In this document: positions 24,001 through 35,574 of the stretch, in pieces
How positions within the stretch are numbered: position 1 is the first letter of the stretch
Layout of the letters: each line of letters opens with the position of its first letter
NCBI GenBank assembly: GCA_009767595.1
Contig: VSDK01015564.1
Coordinates: forward strand, 116,889 to 180,888
DNA length: 64,000 nucleotides
Direction: 5' to 3'
DNA from: Symbiodinium kawagutii
Taxonomy: Eukaryota > Sar > Dinophyceae > Suessiales > Symbiodiniaceae
Notes under the pieces: generated by a model
What the model saw: the letters and a program-made list of their open reading frames with translations, nothing else
Databases searched by the model: none
Told to the model about the DNA's origin: nothing
Program-made: the position numbers and the translations under genes

Positions 24001-27000
24001 GAGCAACATAAACATAATGATCTTCGTGTTTATGTTGGTGATTGCTGGGTGCTGTTGGTGATTGTTGGGTGTTGTTGCTTATTGTTGGACATGAGTGATT
24101 GACACTTCTAACTGACTAATCATAGTAAAGACTAGTCGGGTATGGTTCATGAACCAATCATTGCTTGCACATGTTGGTTATTGGGGATTGTAAAATGTGG
24201 GCTATTCTTGGGCATTGTGGGTAATTTTGGTTGATCAATGTTCATCAAATTTGATGATGAACCCAACAATAACTGGTAAATGACATTTAGCCCACCGTTG
24301 TTTGCTATGATTAAGCATTACTTGAGTAAGTTAAGTAACAACATCAGTGACTAACAGTAATCAGCACAATGCATTGCTAGTGTCAGCTAATTGTCATGTC
24401 CGTTTCTGGCCGCTGGCTTGTGAAGAAAATGATTGACTGCGGGTGGCCCCTGTACTTCTGGTGAGCATCCCAAAGCCGCCCAAGCCCATGGTTAGGATGA
24501 TCAGTTTGACCAGGGGCCTGGTAACCATGGTAATCTTTGTTGGGATGTTCACCTACCTATTTTTGAGGAACATATGATGCGAGTTCAACAACGATCCACA
24601 TTCCCATCGCTAACCATCAAAGCGATCAGCCATGCCAAAGCAAACAAACATAAGGACGAGTTTACTGACTGTGACCACAAACATTTAATAATATTCATGT
24701 AGCGGCATTGATGTAGTGCTGCCACTTTTTCAACAATATATCATTGTATCATGAACCAACAATGAAGCTAGCCATACATATTGAATACATGATACATGTC
24801 ATGAGCCATCATATATACATATATACATATATATATATATATTTATTTACTATATAGATCTATCTATATAAATACAAAAATATGATACATATATAAATCT
24901 ATTTATCTATTCATTGATTTATTTACATGTATAACCTAAATCAACACAAACTACGGCTGCTACCGTCCGTAACGACCCCCCTGGGGCCTTGGCACACGGC
25001 GCCGCCACGCCTCCAGGTGCCCGTTCTGCACGGCCATGTAGGTGGGCGTCACGCCATCCTCGTGCCGCGCCAGGTTGGGATTGGCCTTCGCCAGTAGGAG
25101 CTCCTTCCTGGGAGGGCGCAGTGCGGTGCAGCTGAGGGGGAAGGGGTGATGGGTGGTTGATGGTGGTTGGTGATGGTGGTTGATTATGGTTGGCTAATGG
25201 TGGTTCAATGATGGTTGATGATTGCTATTAACAGTGGTTGGGTAGTGATTGTGTTCAATAATGGTTAATGATTATGGTTGATTGTGGTTGGGCAGTGATT
25301 GTGCTAAATAAATTGGTTGGTTAATGATTGTAGTTCATAGTGGTTGCTTCATGAATGATACTTGTTGGTGTCTCTTTGTAATTCACAGGAATGGTTGGGT
25401 AATGATTAATTGGGGCTTGTTCAGTTTTGGTTTATTCACCATGGTGAATGCTAGTTCAAGTTCTGATTTGCAATGATCAGCCATGGGTCATGATGGTTCA
25501 GCCTAGTTGTGAAAGATGATTTAGTAGTTCATACTGTACGTACATCCAGTATCGATTTTGCTGGCGGTACACCCACTGTTCTTCGGTATCTGTGGTTTTT
25601 GTTGGTGGCATGCCTTTTTGTGAGAAGCATGAACTGTCTTGCGTGGTCAGGTTGTTATCATTGGCTCACATCTTTGCAGTGACACCAGCATGACAGAAAA
25701 CAACGATGCTTCTGCTTCTGATCGCAAACGCATCAAGCAAAGGCACCAAGATTTACATAATGGAATCAAAAGCAGCGGAGAGCAATCATTCACATCTATC
25801 TTTTCCTGGGTCACCCGTGCCCAACAAGGCTTGGAAACCGTACCAACAAAGTGAGGGTCGTAAAGCTTCTGCTCAGAGACTTTCCCTCTGGCAGTCCCTA
25901 ACGTGGAAGCTGAAAATCACCATGTTCATAGATAAAACCATTATAAATAGTTGATTTAATGTGTACTTCCAGGTTAGTTTGCGTGAATCAAGACCAACAA
26001 ACATGTCCACCAATGTTTAGATAAAGAGATATTGTCATTATGGTGCTCAGCTGGGTGTAACACCGCTGCAATTGATCCTTCAGGCAGAAAAAGGAGTGGC
26101 GTTTCAACATTTTATCCATCACTATGAGCCATAAATGGTGGTTTCTCAAAATAGGGAGCCGCAAAAATGGTTGGTTTATTACTAATGGTCAATAAAGGAT
26201 GAGTTGGGGCGCCCCTTTTTTTGAAAAACACCCAAATACCAAGCGTTGATTAATCGCTAAACTATTATGCAACATTATCAACCATATTACCAACCATTCT
26301 CAACCATGATTAGCCGCTACAACCTTGGGCTCATGAAAACGAACTGAGACTTCCCGTAGCCGAATCACTGCCGCCCACTGCCGCCCAGTATCAGAGCATC
26401 GCTACTTCCAAATTGCGTGGCAATGAAGACCTCACGAGGAAACACCGGAGTTTTTCATCGGAGCTGCCCGCGGTTTTGGGTGGTGCAGGTGTCTACGCAT
26501 ACGCGAGTTACAATATCAGCAACTACTTTTGCAACGTGGAAACTCTACGCTTGTTGGACAATCAGTATATTCGTAACGGCAATTGTTCATTGCCAACTTA
26601 CCTCAAATGGCCATAGCCTCGTTGATGATGATATATGATGATTAACAGTGGATGATGACAATGACCAGGAGCCCAACCATCACAAATCAGTCCAGAAGGG
26701 TTCTGGTGTCCTTTTCTTGGGAGTGAGCAACATGAGTGATCAGTCAACCACAACCCGTCCGTAGTAGTTAACGATTTTTTGGTGAATAATTGGTGGATAT
26801 CAACCGTTCTGAACCCTGAACCTGAAGCTACGCAGTGAGAATGGGTAGCTTAACAGCCATGAATGATAGATTACTGTAACACCTGCCAATAGTTGTCAAA
26901 TAGGTTGTAATGAGCAACAATATCAACTGTTATTAAGCGTCAAAACCCTCTTATAACTACTATGAACCCTTTGCTAGCCAATGTTAACCATCAATTTGAC

Positions 27001-30000
27001 ATAATTTCACCATTCTAAGCATCAAAAATCAACTAACCATTCATGATAAATTATCTTTGTTACTTATCAATTTACCATTCATTAACCATTCACAAAACAT
27101 TATCATTGGTCATTATCAATCAACCATTCATAAACCATTAAAAATGACCATTGACATTAAACCATTAAAACCATTATAAACCATTAAAAATGACCACTAT
27201 TAAGAAACATTATCATAAAACATTATTCAGTTTATAAATCATTAAAAACCCATTATGATTGACCCATCCACTGATCACTGATCCAACACAAATGCACCCC
27301 GTGACCTCGCTCGAGGCACGGCCGTGGCACCGTCGTGCTTGGCCTTGTCCACTTGCACGGAGGCCTGGCGCGGGGAGGTGCTGTCATCGGTTTGGAAAAA
27401 TGGCAGAACCAACAGCTATAGCAATATTAATCTGGTCGTTTCTCAAAATAGGGAACCCCAAAAGCTATGGTTGGTTTATTGCTATAAATGACTACTAATG
27501 GATGATTTGGGGGTACCCCTATTTTGCTATTATAATTGTTAATATTTAATTAATTATTAATAGGACATATTGAATAATAGATGATAATGGTTAATCTATT
27601 GGTTAATTGATTTCACTGGTTAGTTAACCATTATCAACTATTATTCAATATTTCCTATTAACCATTGACTATTGTGATTAACCATCAACTATCAACTACG
27701 AGGTGGTAATTGATTAGCAATGGTCATTGGTATCTCCTAATCATTTACCAGTGATTGGTATCTCCTAATCAAATGATTGGTATCTCCTAATTGGAACTAA
27801 ATAATTTGTGGGCCCCCTTAGTTAGCTAAGTTGGCTTATAACTAGGGTAACTAGCAGTTATTTTGGCAAGCCAAGGCACAGAGGAGGTTGACAGCGGAAT
27901 TCAAAAAGCGATTGCAGTGAAAATAAACAAAATCATCCAACTGCACACCTTCCTTGACAAGTGATCGTTTGGCACCTCCGGTGGTAGAAACGAAAAAACA
28001 CGCTAGGTTGGTCTAGATAACAATTAAAATACAAATAAAGAACTGAATATACATGAGCCCGACTAGGAAATCACAGGGACGCGGTGAAACATCAGGGAGA
28101 AGCTTCAGGCATGCGAGCTGCGAAAATAGCGGATAATAGCGATGGCCACTTTCAAGTGGCAAGAGTGGAGCTAAAACATTTGATTTCTGGCAAACTACCA
28201 GTTATAGTAGATACAACTATAGTTAAACGGCTTCTTAATCAACTTAGAACCAGGGGGCCCACCTTGTCTAGTAGGTAATTTACCAGTCAGTGATTGGTAT
28301 TTCCTAATCATGATTAGTAATGGTGATTATTAATAAAAATAGGTATCTTTACCAACCACTGATGGCCAACAGTAGGGGTTACAAGGAGATACTCACCAAC
28401 AATTAGGCTTGAACAACTACTACATGAGTATGTTTCTTAAGCCATAGGAGACCCAACAGCTTTGGTTGGTTTATTACCATATATGATTAGTAATGGATGA
28501 TTTGGGGGGGTACCCCTAAGGCTTCAGAAACCGCCACATGTAAAAATAGATTAATGTAATCAAAATGATACTGAATAGTCTGTATGCATGTATATATATA
28601 TATATATTCATTTTTAGATGTGTATGAACATATTTGATGTGTATGAACATGTTTGATGTATACATGAACATGTACATATTTACAAGTTAATCGGTATATA
28701 ATATGCAACTATACTTTAGCTTATGGTATCAAATGCAGCAGGCTTCGGCTTGGATAAGTTCAATTTCATATCGAACCGATTAATCACGGAGGTGACAATG
28801 TCACATCGATCTTGGAAGTTCTAGCACCAAAGGACTACACAAAGGCTGATGATGTGGCAGCCAGAATCAGCCAGCATGTTAGAGATCTGGCAAATCTGTG
28901 GCCACCAGTTCGGGACCAAGAACAATGGATGGGTTGGCTATTACGGTCCACCCTGATTACCATGTCTACTACCACCTGCTATGAGTTGAATGATAATCAA
29001 AATCATTGAAGTAGGAAAGGATATCAAAACCGGAAAGTCGAACATTATATATAGAAATCCAAACAAAACATGAACATGGCAATATATTGATACATACTAT
29101 CTGGTTGGTGGTGAAAAACCGTCCCGACAATATAAACTAAGCAACCAACTACCCAAAATACTAGGGAACATGAAACATGTTTCAAGAACACCAGCCAAAT
29201 TTGTTTCCGGGTTGACACTAACTACCATCTGGTTTCACCACTCCCTGTAGCTCTTTAGCTCCCCCTTTAAAGGGATTTAGAGATACCCCTGGCTCCTTAG
29301 CTCCCTGAGAATCACCAGCTAGCTAACCATCCAAAGATCACATAGTAGTTCATATCCCAACGGTTGGATTATTTTCTTATTCTGTTCATCCCTCGGATAG
29401 TCACTGGGTTCCTTGATTGCACATTCCGATGCTCACTGGTCCATGGTGAAACCCCAGGATTCTTTAGATCCTCGCTAGAATTACAGTCTTTGGTTCCTAT
29501 ACCGTATATGGCAAAATCCCATCTATCCCAAAACACACAGAATATCAAAGAACCGAACTCTCTGGATAAATGCAACCCAGTTGATGTTCAAAGATATAGT
29601 GATTCTCCATGATTGTTGTTCATTAGGCCCATTTATGGGTATGACCCCCTATGAAAACCACAAGTAAAATGGTGATCTTCGAGCTCTCCAGTCGTGCTCT
29701 CCCGCCGATCCCAACAACTGCTCCGCAGGGTGCCTCCAAGAGAAGCTTCAAGGCTTCGGTGTTGTTTTTCCTGGACGTCTGACATGCCAAGATTCGTGAC
29801 ACGTTTCAACACACGACGTGTTGATCACATGTGTAATGGATAGGAGATGTCGTATAATTTGTAAGAATCAAAGAATTATTAAGCAAACGCCACATTGATC
29901 AAATGAAATGATTATCAAAATAAAAATTGATGATAGATGGTTAATAATGTATCCTGCTTCGTTTCTCCCCTCGAAATCCGTGTTGGGTTTGTGTCCTTCA

Positions 30001-30487
30001 GCACGCCATACTAGCGCAGGGAGGACACCTCCCCCTGGATGACCCCGATTCATGGTCAACCGCAACATACAAATCGATGGTATGTCCCCCCTTACCGTGG
30101 GGGGTTGCTATTTCTCTCACTACTCACTTCCTGTAGATGAGCGCATGGATAAGTGGAAACCTGTTCATCTACTAGGATGGGTGACCTTAACGTCGGGCAA
30201 GAGAAATGGTTGGTGAAACCCAGCTTAACCATGAATTTCTTTGGATTTCCCAGGTAAAAACCTAGCTTCACCATCGACTTTAACCATTGATTTCACCATT
30301 TATATTCTTCTAATAGTAAAACCCCCCAGCTTAAACATCTGTTTCTATAGTAAACCCGTATAGCTTAACCATCTATTTCAGCATGAGTCCTGGTTGGGTC
30401 ACGGAAGCCCTCCACAGGACTGCTACCAGGAGTCATGGCTGCTGCATAGACCGGACCCGCACCGTCGCTGATGCCTTCGTCCTTGGC
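21042..30487 (-). CDS. ankyrin-repeat protein gene, 3' part, eight exons with stop codon
   Basis: Exons in transcript order: 30487-30435, 29770-29734, 27364-27320 (or 27318), 25107-25011, 23790-23736, 23228-23158, 21683-21626, 21202-21042 (stop TGA). Joined, they give consecutive ankyrin repeats: DGAGPVYAAAM-KNNTEALKLLLE-ASVQVDKAKHDGATA, then KELLLAKANPNLARHEDG, VTPTYMAVQNGHLE-ELSMLL, GASPLHLALQLEKQ and ADPNLETDQGNRPLSLA. A tail follows with KGKAKAKAKA before the stop. The first full repeat is exactly 33 residues. The step from exon 3 to exon 4 is about 11 residues short, so a micro-exon was probably missed. Two donors (after 30435 and 23736) fit only as GA; the others are GT or GC. All acceptors are AG|G. 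Ankyrin repeats bind other proteins; partner unknown. The 5' part lies upstream and is not resolved. Confidence 0.68.
27433..27530. mobile_element. family C short TIR element
   Basis: Begins GGTCGTTTCTCAAAATAGGG, followed by AACCCC, and ends GGGGGTACCCCTATTTTG. It has the family's GGTTGGTTTATT and ATGGATGATTTGG core. Lies in an ankyrin-gene intron. Confidence 0.62.
27565..27660. repeat. inverted repeat (hairpin)
   Basis: Arms of about 33 bp (27565-27597 and 27626-27660) share ATTGAATAATAG-TGATAATGGTTAA with one or two mismatches, around a loop of about 30 bp. Confidence 0.6.
27808..28278. mobile_element. family D element with long degenerate TIRs
   Basis: The left end, GTGGGCCCCCTTAGTTAGC.., matches the complement of the right end (..GGGGGCCCACCTTGTCTAG) over about 70 bp with many mismatches, including GTAACTAGCAGTTAT against the complement of AAACTACCAGTTATAG. 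About 470 bp, with no ORF of note. Confidence 0.45.
29101..29197 (+). mobile_element. family A short TIR element
   Basis: Starts CTGGTTGGTGGTGAAAAACC and ends ACATGTTTCAAGAACACCAG, about 97 bp. Confidence 0.5.
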
Positions 30488-31394
30488 CTTAGCACCGGTA
30501 GTTCTACCCATGAGTTGCGGCTTGGCCAAGTCTCATGACCAACATCCTGTGCCAAGTTTTTGTTGGGATGTGTGATGTGAACTGCTACTGCGAATTGGTC
30601 ATGAGAATGCGGTCATGAGAATGTGGTCAATTGGCCAAGCCACAACATCCTTCAAATTGACAACATCATTAGAGTCTTTATTGGGATGTGAACTACAACC
30701 CAAATGGGGATGATGAAATTTGACCCGCAACCGTACATCAAAAGAGATGTGCCCATGCATGGGACCATGAACATGCGTCAATCTGCTGACCTAGCACGTC
30801 ACTGCCCTGTTGCCACTACAGCAGCTGTTTCCTGGGAGAAATGATTTGCCTAAGACCCTGAAACCTCTTGGCCAACTAACACAACGTCATTATTGATCAA
30901 ACAACCTAAGGATGCCTTTTCCATAGGTTAGTTTACCTGAGGTTTTCATCCAACCAGCTGGTGAATCAACCAACCAGGCTAACACATCAGCCACAGAATC
31001 ATGAAGGAGATTGTGACAGGATTGTCTCCCTGATCTGATGGCATCTGTTTCGACGGACCATCATCTGAACATCATCTACACTTTGCTTGGCCGCCCCTCC
31101 TTGTGCTATGGTACACCCATGTATGTAAACCAATTGAAATCCAAAAATGCTCAACTTTTATGGCCCACCCAGCCTTGATGTTCACAATGCGTATCATTTC
31201 CTTGCATTTTAAACCTCGCTTCTACTCTCCCTGCATGCTTGACCATTGCATTTACAGTATCCACATTGTTGTTAATGGTCGCGTGATCAATGAACAAGGA
31301 AACAAACAAGGACATGCCAACAAACATTCATGCAAAATTGTGGAAAGATATGTGCAATCCTTTTCCCTGAACAAAACCCTAGGCCCTACCCATC

Positions 31395-31650
31395 ACATAC
31401 AGTATCTGTCTATGTTTAGAAATATTGGACAAAACCAGCGTTTCTGTTGAGTCTCTTTGAGGCTTGCAAGCCGTCTGCACAACAGAATCAGAATCACCGT
31501 GAATTTCGTGTGCCACCGCGTCACGTCTGGAAACTCCGCAAGAAGCTTCTTCAAATCCTGATGCTGGCAGTGCAACCTCTCCAAGTTGAAATAGGAACTG
31601 AAAGTGGCAAATGACTCGACTCTATTCTGTTTGATCCATTGTGCATTCAT
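31395..31650 (-). CDS. possible upstream exon(s) of the ankyrin gene, or unknown ORF
   Basis: An open minus-strand frame includes HQDLKKLLAEFPDVTRWHTK. A possible AG|G acceptor lies at 31559-31558, followed by DLKKLLAE, which resembles the second helix of an ankyrin repeat. Its join to the exon at 30487 could not be settled. Confidence 0.25.
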
Positions 31651-31779
31651 GTGTCAACATTCATACTAGATTCTGACTAGATCTTGTTATGTAAAAATGT
31701 GCTTGTCTAGAAATAGAAAAAAACACATATGCAGATCTTGTGCACATAACAACATCTATTGATAGTATAAGTGGCTATG

Positions 31780-31885
31780 TGGCTGTGGGTCAAAACCCCG
31801 TACCCCTGGTTCCCCTATCATTAACCATGGTTTGCCTTATTGTTGTTGGTTATTATTGGATGGTGAACTGCTTGACCCATAGCCA
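31780..31885 (+). mobile_element. family B short TIR element
   Basis: Begins TGGCTGTGGGTCAAAACCCC and ends CTTGACCCATAGCCA. It is followed by ..ATAGCTGGTATATCCCCTA, the same flank that surrounds the copia insertion. Confidence 0.65.
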
Positions 31886-32319
31886 TACATAGCTGGTATA
31901 TCCCCTATAGTTTCTAGTTGTTATCCCCTATTATTAACCATTAACCAGCTATCATTAACCAGCTAAGTTAGTGGGTATAAGCCATCCAGAGTAGCTATGT
32001 TTAATTTAAAGATCTCATTCAAACATGTGGATGGTCGCCAAGTTCATGGACAGTCGCTGCAGAAAAATCTCTCCCCAGTTCAGTTGGGACCGGACGCGGC
32101 TGGTGTTACTACCAACTTCATTCATAAGGATCGACATTCATAAGGATTAATTGATAACATGTTATCAATTCTCTGGTGCTTCATAAGGATTAATGGTGAA
32201 ATAGGCGATGATAACCAAGAATGATGGCTCATAATGGTAGATCCATTGCTTCATAAACCAGCCCCGCTTTACTTTAAATAGCTGGGGATGTATCCCGAAC
32301 AGTTGTGGTTTCTTACTGC

Positions 32320-32586
32320 TCATGGAACTAGCACCACACAAGTTAACCGGAAACATAGACATGCAACACCTACAGGAATGACTTGAAATAGCAATGAAAC
32401 AGCCAGAAATTCAAACCAAGCATCAGAGATGTCACTGTGCAAAGCTGCTTTGTAGAGAGCACCAGCGGCGAACATGCGCCGCACGCCACTATTCCTCAAC
32501 GACGAAGGGCATGTAGCAAGGCGCAACAAAGAAAACCAGGAGAAATCATCGACATGAAGAAATGGAGAATCACTGTATACAAACAA
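32320..32586 (-). CDS. possible exon-like ORF, unknown product
   Basis: An 88-codon minus-strand frame includes GVRRMFAAGALYKAALHSD and DAWFEFLAVSLLFQVIPVG, ending in a hydrophobic stretch. No family was recognised. It could be an exon of the gene upstream of the ankyrin gene. Confidence 0.25.
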   Translation of the reverse strand: MFVYSDSPFLHVDDFSWFSLLRLATCPSSLRNSGVRRMFAAGALYKAALHSDISDAWFEFLAVSLLFQVIPVGVACLCFRLTCVVLVP

Positions 32587-32823
32587 TCACTCTACAGTCC
32601 ATGACAAATAGATTCTCGCATCTAGGTAGCTTACAGCCTCGAAGTTAGATTTTTGACAAGGGATCTATAAGCCACCTAGGCATGGTTGGCAAACATTGCC
32701 AAAACAATGCTCTCATTCAGCTGCGGGAAAATGTGGAGTGTGAGGCCGTCAAGACAAACCTCACAGGTGCAATCATCAACTGGTTGGTGATTTCAACCCC
32801 GATGAAAAATAGTGGTTGACCAA

Positions 32824-32910
32824 CCATCTGTTAATAGTTGGTAGGGAAACAAAAGTGTTAATAAAACCCATCTGTTAATAGTTGGTAGGGAAACAAAAGT
32901 GTTAATAAAG
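32824..32910. repeat. 44-bp tandem duplication
   Basis: The unit starting CCATCTGTTAATAGTTGGTA at 32824 is repeated at 32868, in tandem and nearly identical, at the end of a family A element that begins at about 32779. Confidence 0.85.
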
Positions 32911-33612
32911 CCACCGAACAGTCAACATTGAGAATGCTTGGAGTCGTTCACTCCTTTGATGAAATTGAGCACTCTTATGATGATAGCAAACGCACAAGGC
33001 GAATTGCAAATAAATGGTAACTTCATTATGATTACTCATAGCATGCCTATCATGATAATCATTCAGCATTTGCATGCATAGCAAAGTAGTCATGAGTATA
33101 ATATGTTATGACCAAACCACCCTAGCACCATGATCTAGCTTCATAACCATGAAGAAAGTCATTAATGAAGTTCTTTTCGAGCCATTGATTACCATAATGA
33201 ACAAAAATACTTGTAACTACCCAACATCACTTATATCTACCTAGACTTATACCTGTACTTGCCCCAGTTATACCTGAACTACCCATAATCACCTGTAACT
33301 ACCGAGAATTACTATGATTTTTCACAGATTTTGCACCAGCTTCAGCGAACAACAACCAAGCGAGAGAGGTTTGAACTCACCAAACTGGCCATGGCCAAAA
33401 CCCCCAGGGTGTGATCCGATCTTTTACTGCTTGGGTCATGGAACTCCAATACAGTAGGTACAGCTGTTCATATATTGTTTCAATCTGTATCATCTTTAAA
33501 CTAGCAATGTTACTACCAGCTATTCTGGACATCTGTTCATACATCTCTTCAATCCTTTCAAATCTGTATTGTCTCCAATTGTAATCACTTTCAAATGTGT
33601 TATTAACCAATA

Positions 33613-33734
33613 TGGCTGTGCGTCAAAACCCTGCGCCCTTGGTTCCCACCTCATTAACCATTGTTTTCGCTACTATGATTGTTGGTTCCTATCCCCAATT
33701 ATTGTTGGCTATTATTGACCCACAGCCATATAGC
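33613..33734 (+). mobile_element. family B element, left part, split by the copia insertion
   Basis: Begins TGGCTGTGCGTCAAAACCC and reaches TTGACCCACAGCCATATAGC, where the LTR begins. The expected continuation (CTGGTATATCCCC..) is found directly after the right LTR at about 41307. Confidence 0.65.
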
Positions 33735-33890
33735 TGCAAGTGAATAACACTTGTGCAGGAATCACCACTTCATGTTATCCGCAGTTTGGAAAGGAAAAGG
33801 ACGTAGCGGCTGCCCATCTCGCTCAGCCAGATCGAGCCATAGTGTCCGAACTCCAACTCCACTTTGACTTGGGCATCCCTACCACTTGCA
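33735..33890 (+). repeat. 5' LTR of the copia element
   Basis: 156 bp, starting TGCAAGTG and ending CACTTGCA, which are perfect 8-bp inverted termini. It matches 41151-41306 except for one C/G difference in CTCGCTCAGCC. It is very short for a copia LTR, and no TATA box was recognised. Confidence 0.93.
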
Positions 33891-33903
33891 TGGTAGCGGA
33901 GCC
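33891..33903 (+). promoter_or_regulatory. tRNA primer-binding site
   Basis: TGGTAGCGGAGCC starts directly after the LTR. TGG complements the CCA tail common to tRNAs, and TGGTAGC matches the 3' end of initiator-Met tRNAs (..GCTACCA), the usual copia primer. The exact host tRNA is not in the window. Confidence 0.7.
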
Positions 33904-33966
33904 TCGCAAGAGGCTCGTGTGAAAAGAGTTTGATCCAGGGGAACTGTCTTCGCGAGGCCAAGACAG

Positions 33967-35574
33967 ATGACAAGTGAAAGGGATCATACCAGGTCCCGGG
34001 ATGGAGTGCCGATATGGAATGGGGAAGCATCAAGCTTCCAAGCCTATGAGGAGATGGCCTTGCAATGGGAGCAAGGCATTCAATGGCACAAACGTGCCCT
34101 CTGTGGTCCACGCCTGGTGAGTGAGCTCACTGGCACCGCCAAGCGCTACATCATCGGCAAACGAGCCGATTGGCTGAGCTTCAATGGAGGAGTTCAACAT
34201 CTACTTGATCACCTACGTCAAGCGCTTGGAAGACCACAGATCAGCGACATGACAGACCATCTGACAAAGTACTTCAAGAGCACCAAGAGGCGCCGCCACG
34301 AGACAATGAATGAGTACGTGACCCGGAAGACCGAAGCCTATGTCCGGGCGCGCCAAGCTTTTGGAAGGGTGTCACGGCAGTATGACCGTGAACATTGGTC
34401 AGGTTGGGGTACTTCCTGGCAGCAGAGATGGGAACCCAACCAGAGTTGGGAACGAAGCCAAGGAGACCCTGCTGTCGATGAAGAGGAGGAGTACCATTCC
34501 GGACAAGATGAACCTGCAGGCAGTGGAACAGCCTCAGATGATCCGTGGGGATCGTGGAGCCGCCCTGACTGGCGGAGCCACCGGAGCTATGAGGAGACAA
34601 GCTCCACGGCATGGCAGCGAGATGGTCAAGACCTACTACCAGACTTCGTCCAGGGATGGTATCTGTTGCAGGATGCCTCCCTTGACGCCAATGAGCGCAA
34701 TGTCATCCAAACAGCCCTTCGGGGCAACTATGGCTTGCAGCGTGTCGCTCAAGAGCTTCGCACGCAGTGGCCAGAAGAGGAGCTGAAGCGCCGAGATGGT
34801 GCAGGTCGCGCTGCAGCTATGTGGAATGAGGAGAGCATGATGGGAGAAGATGACTATGGCAGCCCAGATGACCCTTGTGGACCCGAAGATCTTCAAGGCC
34901 TTTCGGATGAGGGCCTGGAAATCATGTGGGCTGCCGAAGAACAGGCAGAGGAGGCCTACATGATGATGGACCGCGCAAAGCGAACCTTGCGCGAGGCCCG
35001 TGAACGTCAGAAGACCGTGAAGATGTCACGGCAGTACTATCGCACCAGCACTTCGCAGAGGCCATGGGAAAAAGGTGGCAAGGGCCAAGGGAAGAAGGGC
35101 AGCCCACCAGTGACTTGTCTTCGATGCGGAGGCAACCACCGCACTGGACAATGCCCTGACCGAAGTGGCCCACCTTCAAGCTCTACCAAGACGGGAGAGT
35201 CTGCTCCCTTCGTGTGCTATGTGGACAACGAGGCCTACATGGAGGACTTGAAGGCCAATGAGAAGCTGGCCATGTCCACCACAGCCCTGAGTACCCAGGA
35301 AGCTGTGGATCGTGGCATGGGCATCATCGATGGTGGAGCCACTCGTACATTGGCTTCAGTGTATGCTCTGGAGCGATTGATGCAGGTCAACCAGGACAAG
35401 TATGGCACCACAGGCATCCTCAATGTGAACAACCAGGAGACCCCCACCTTCGGCTTTGGGAATTCGTCGAAGGACACATGTGTGTCCACAGCCGAGGTGG
35501 AGATTGGTGCCTTAACCAACGTCCTGGAACTCTTCGAGTACATGCTTTGGACAAGGGCATGGGACCCATCCTGA
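33967..35574 (+). CDS. Gag polyprotein with start of retropepsin
   Basis: 535 codons. The N-terminal half is a capsid-like region (residues about 1-135) rich in W, Q and R. An acidic, Q/S-rich middle follows, then a basic stretch before a zinc knuckle, CLRCGGNHRTGQC (C384, C387, H391, C396). The knuckle spacing is CX2CX3HX4C, one residue shorter than the usual CX2CX4HX4C. The protease active-site motif is IIDGGATRT (D455), with DGGA where retropepsins usually have D-S/T-G-A. The frame ends 120 codons after D455, before the protease is complete. The remainder reads in the frame one base back. The start is the first ATG after the primer site. Confidence 0.85.
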   Translation: MTSERDHTRSRDGVPIWNGEASSFQAYEEMALQWEQGIQWHKRALCGPRLVSELTGTAKRYIIGKRADWLSFNGGVQHLLDHLRQALGRPQISDMTDHLTKYFKSTKRRRHETMNEYVTRKTEAYVRARQAFGRVSRQYDREHWSGWGTSWQQRWEPNQSWERSQGDPAVDEEEEYHSGQDEPAGSGTASDDPWGSWSRPDWRSHRSYEETSSTAWQRDGQDLLPDFVQGWYLLQDASLDANERNVIQTALRGNYGLQRVAQELRTQWPEEELKRRDGAGRAAAMWNEESMMGEDDYGSPDDPCGPEDLQGLSDEGLEIMWAAEEQAEEAYMMMDRAKRTLREARERQKTVKMSRQYYRTSTSQRPWEKGGKGQGKKGSPPVTCLRCGGNHRTGQCPDRSGPPSSSTKTGESAPFVCYVDNEAYMEDLKANEKLAMSTTALSTQEAVDRGMGIIDGGATRTLASVYALERLMQVNQDKYGTTGILNVNNQETPTFGFGNSSKDTCVSTAEVEIGALTNVLELFEYMLWTRAWDPS

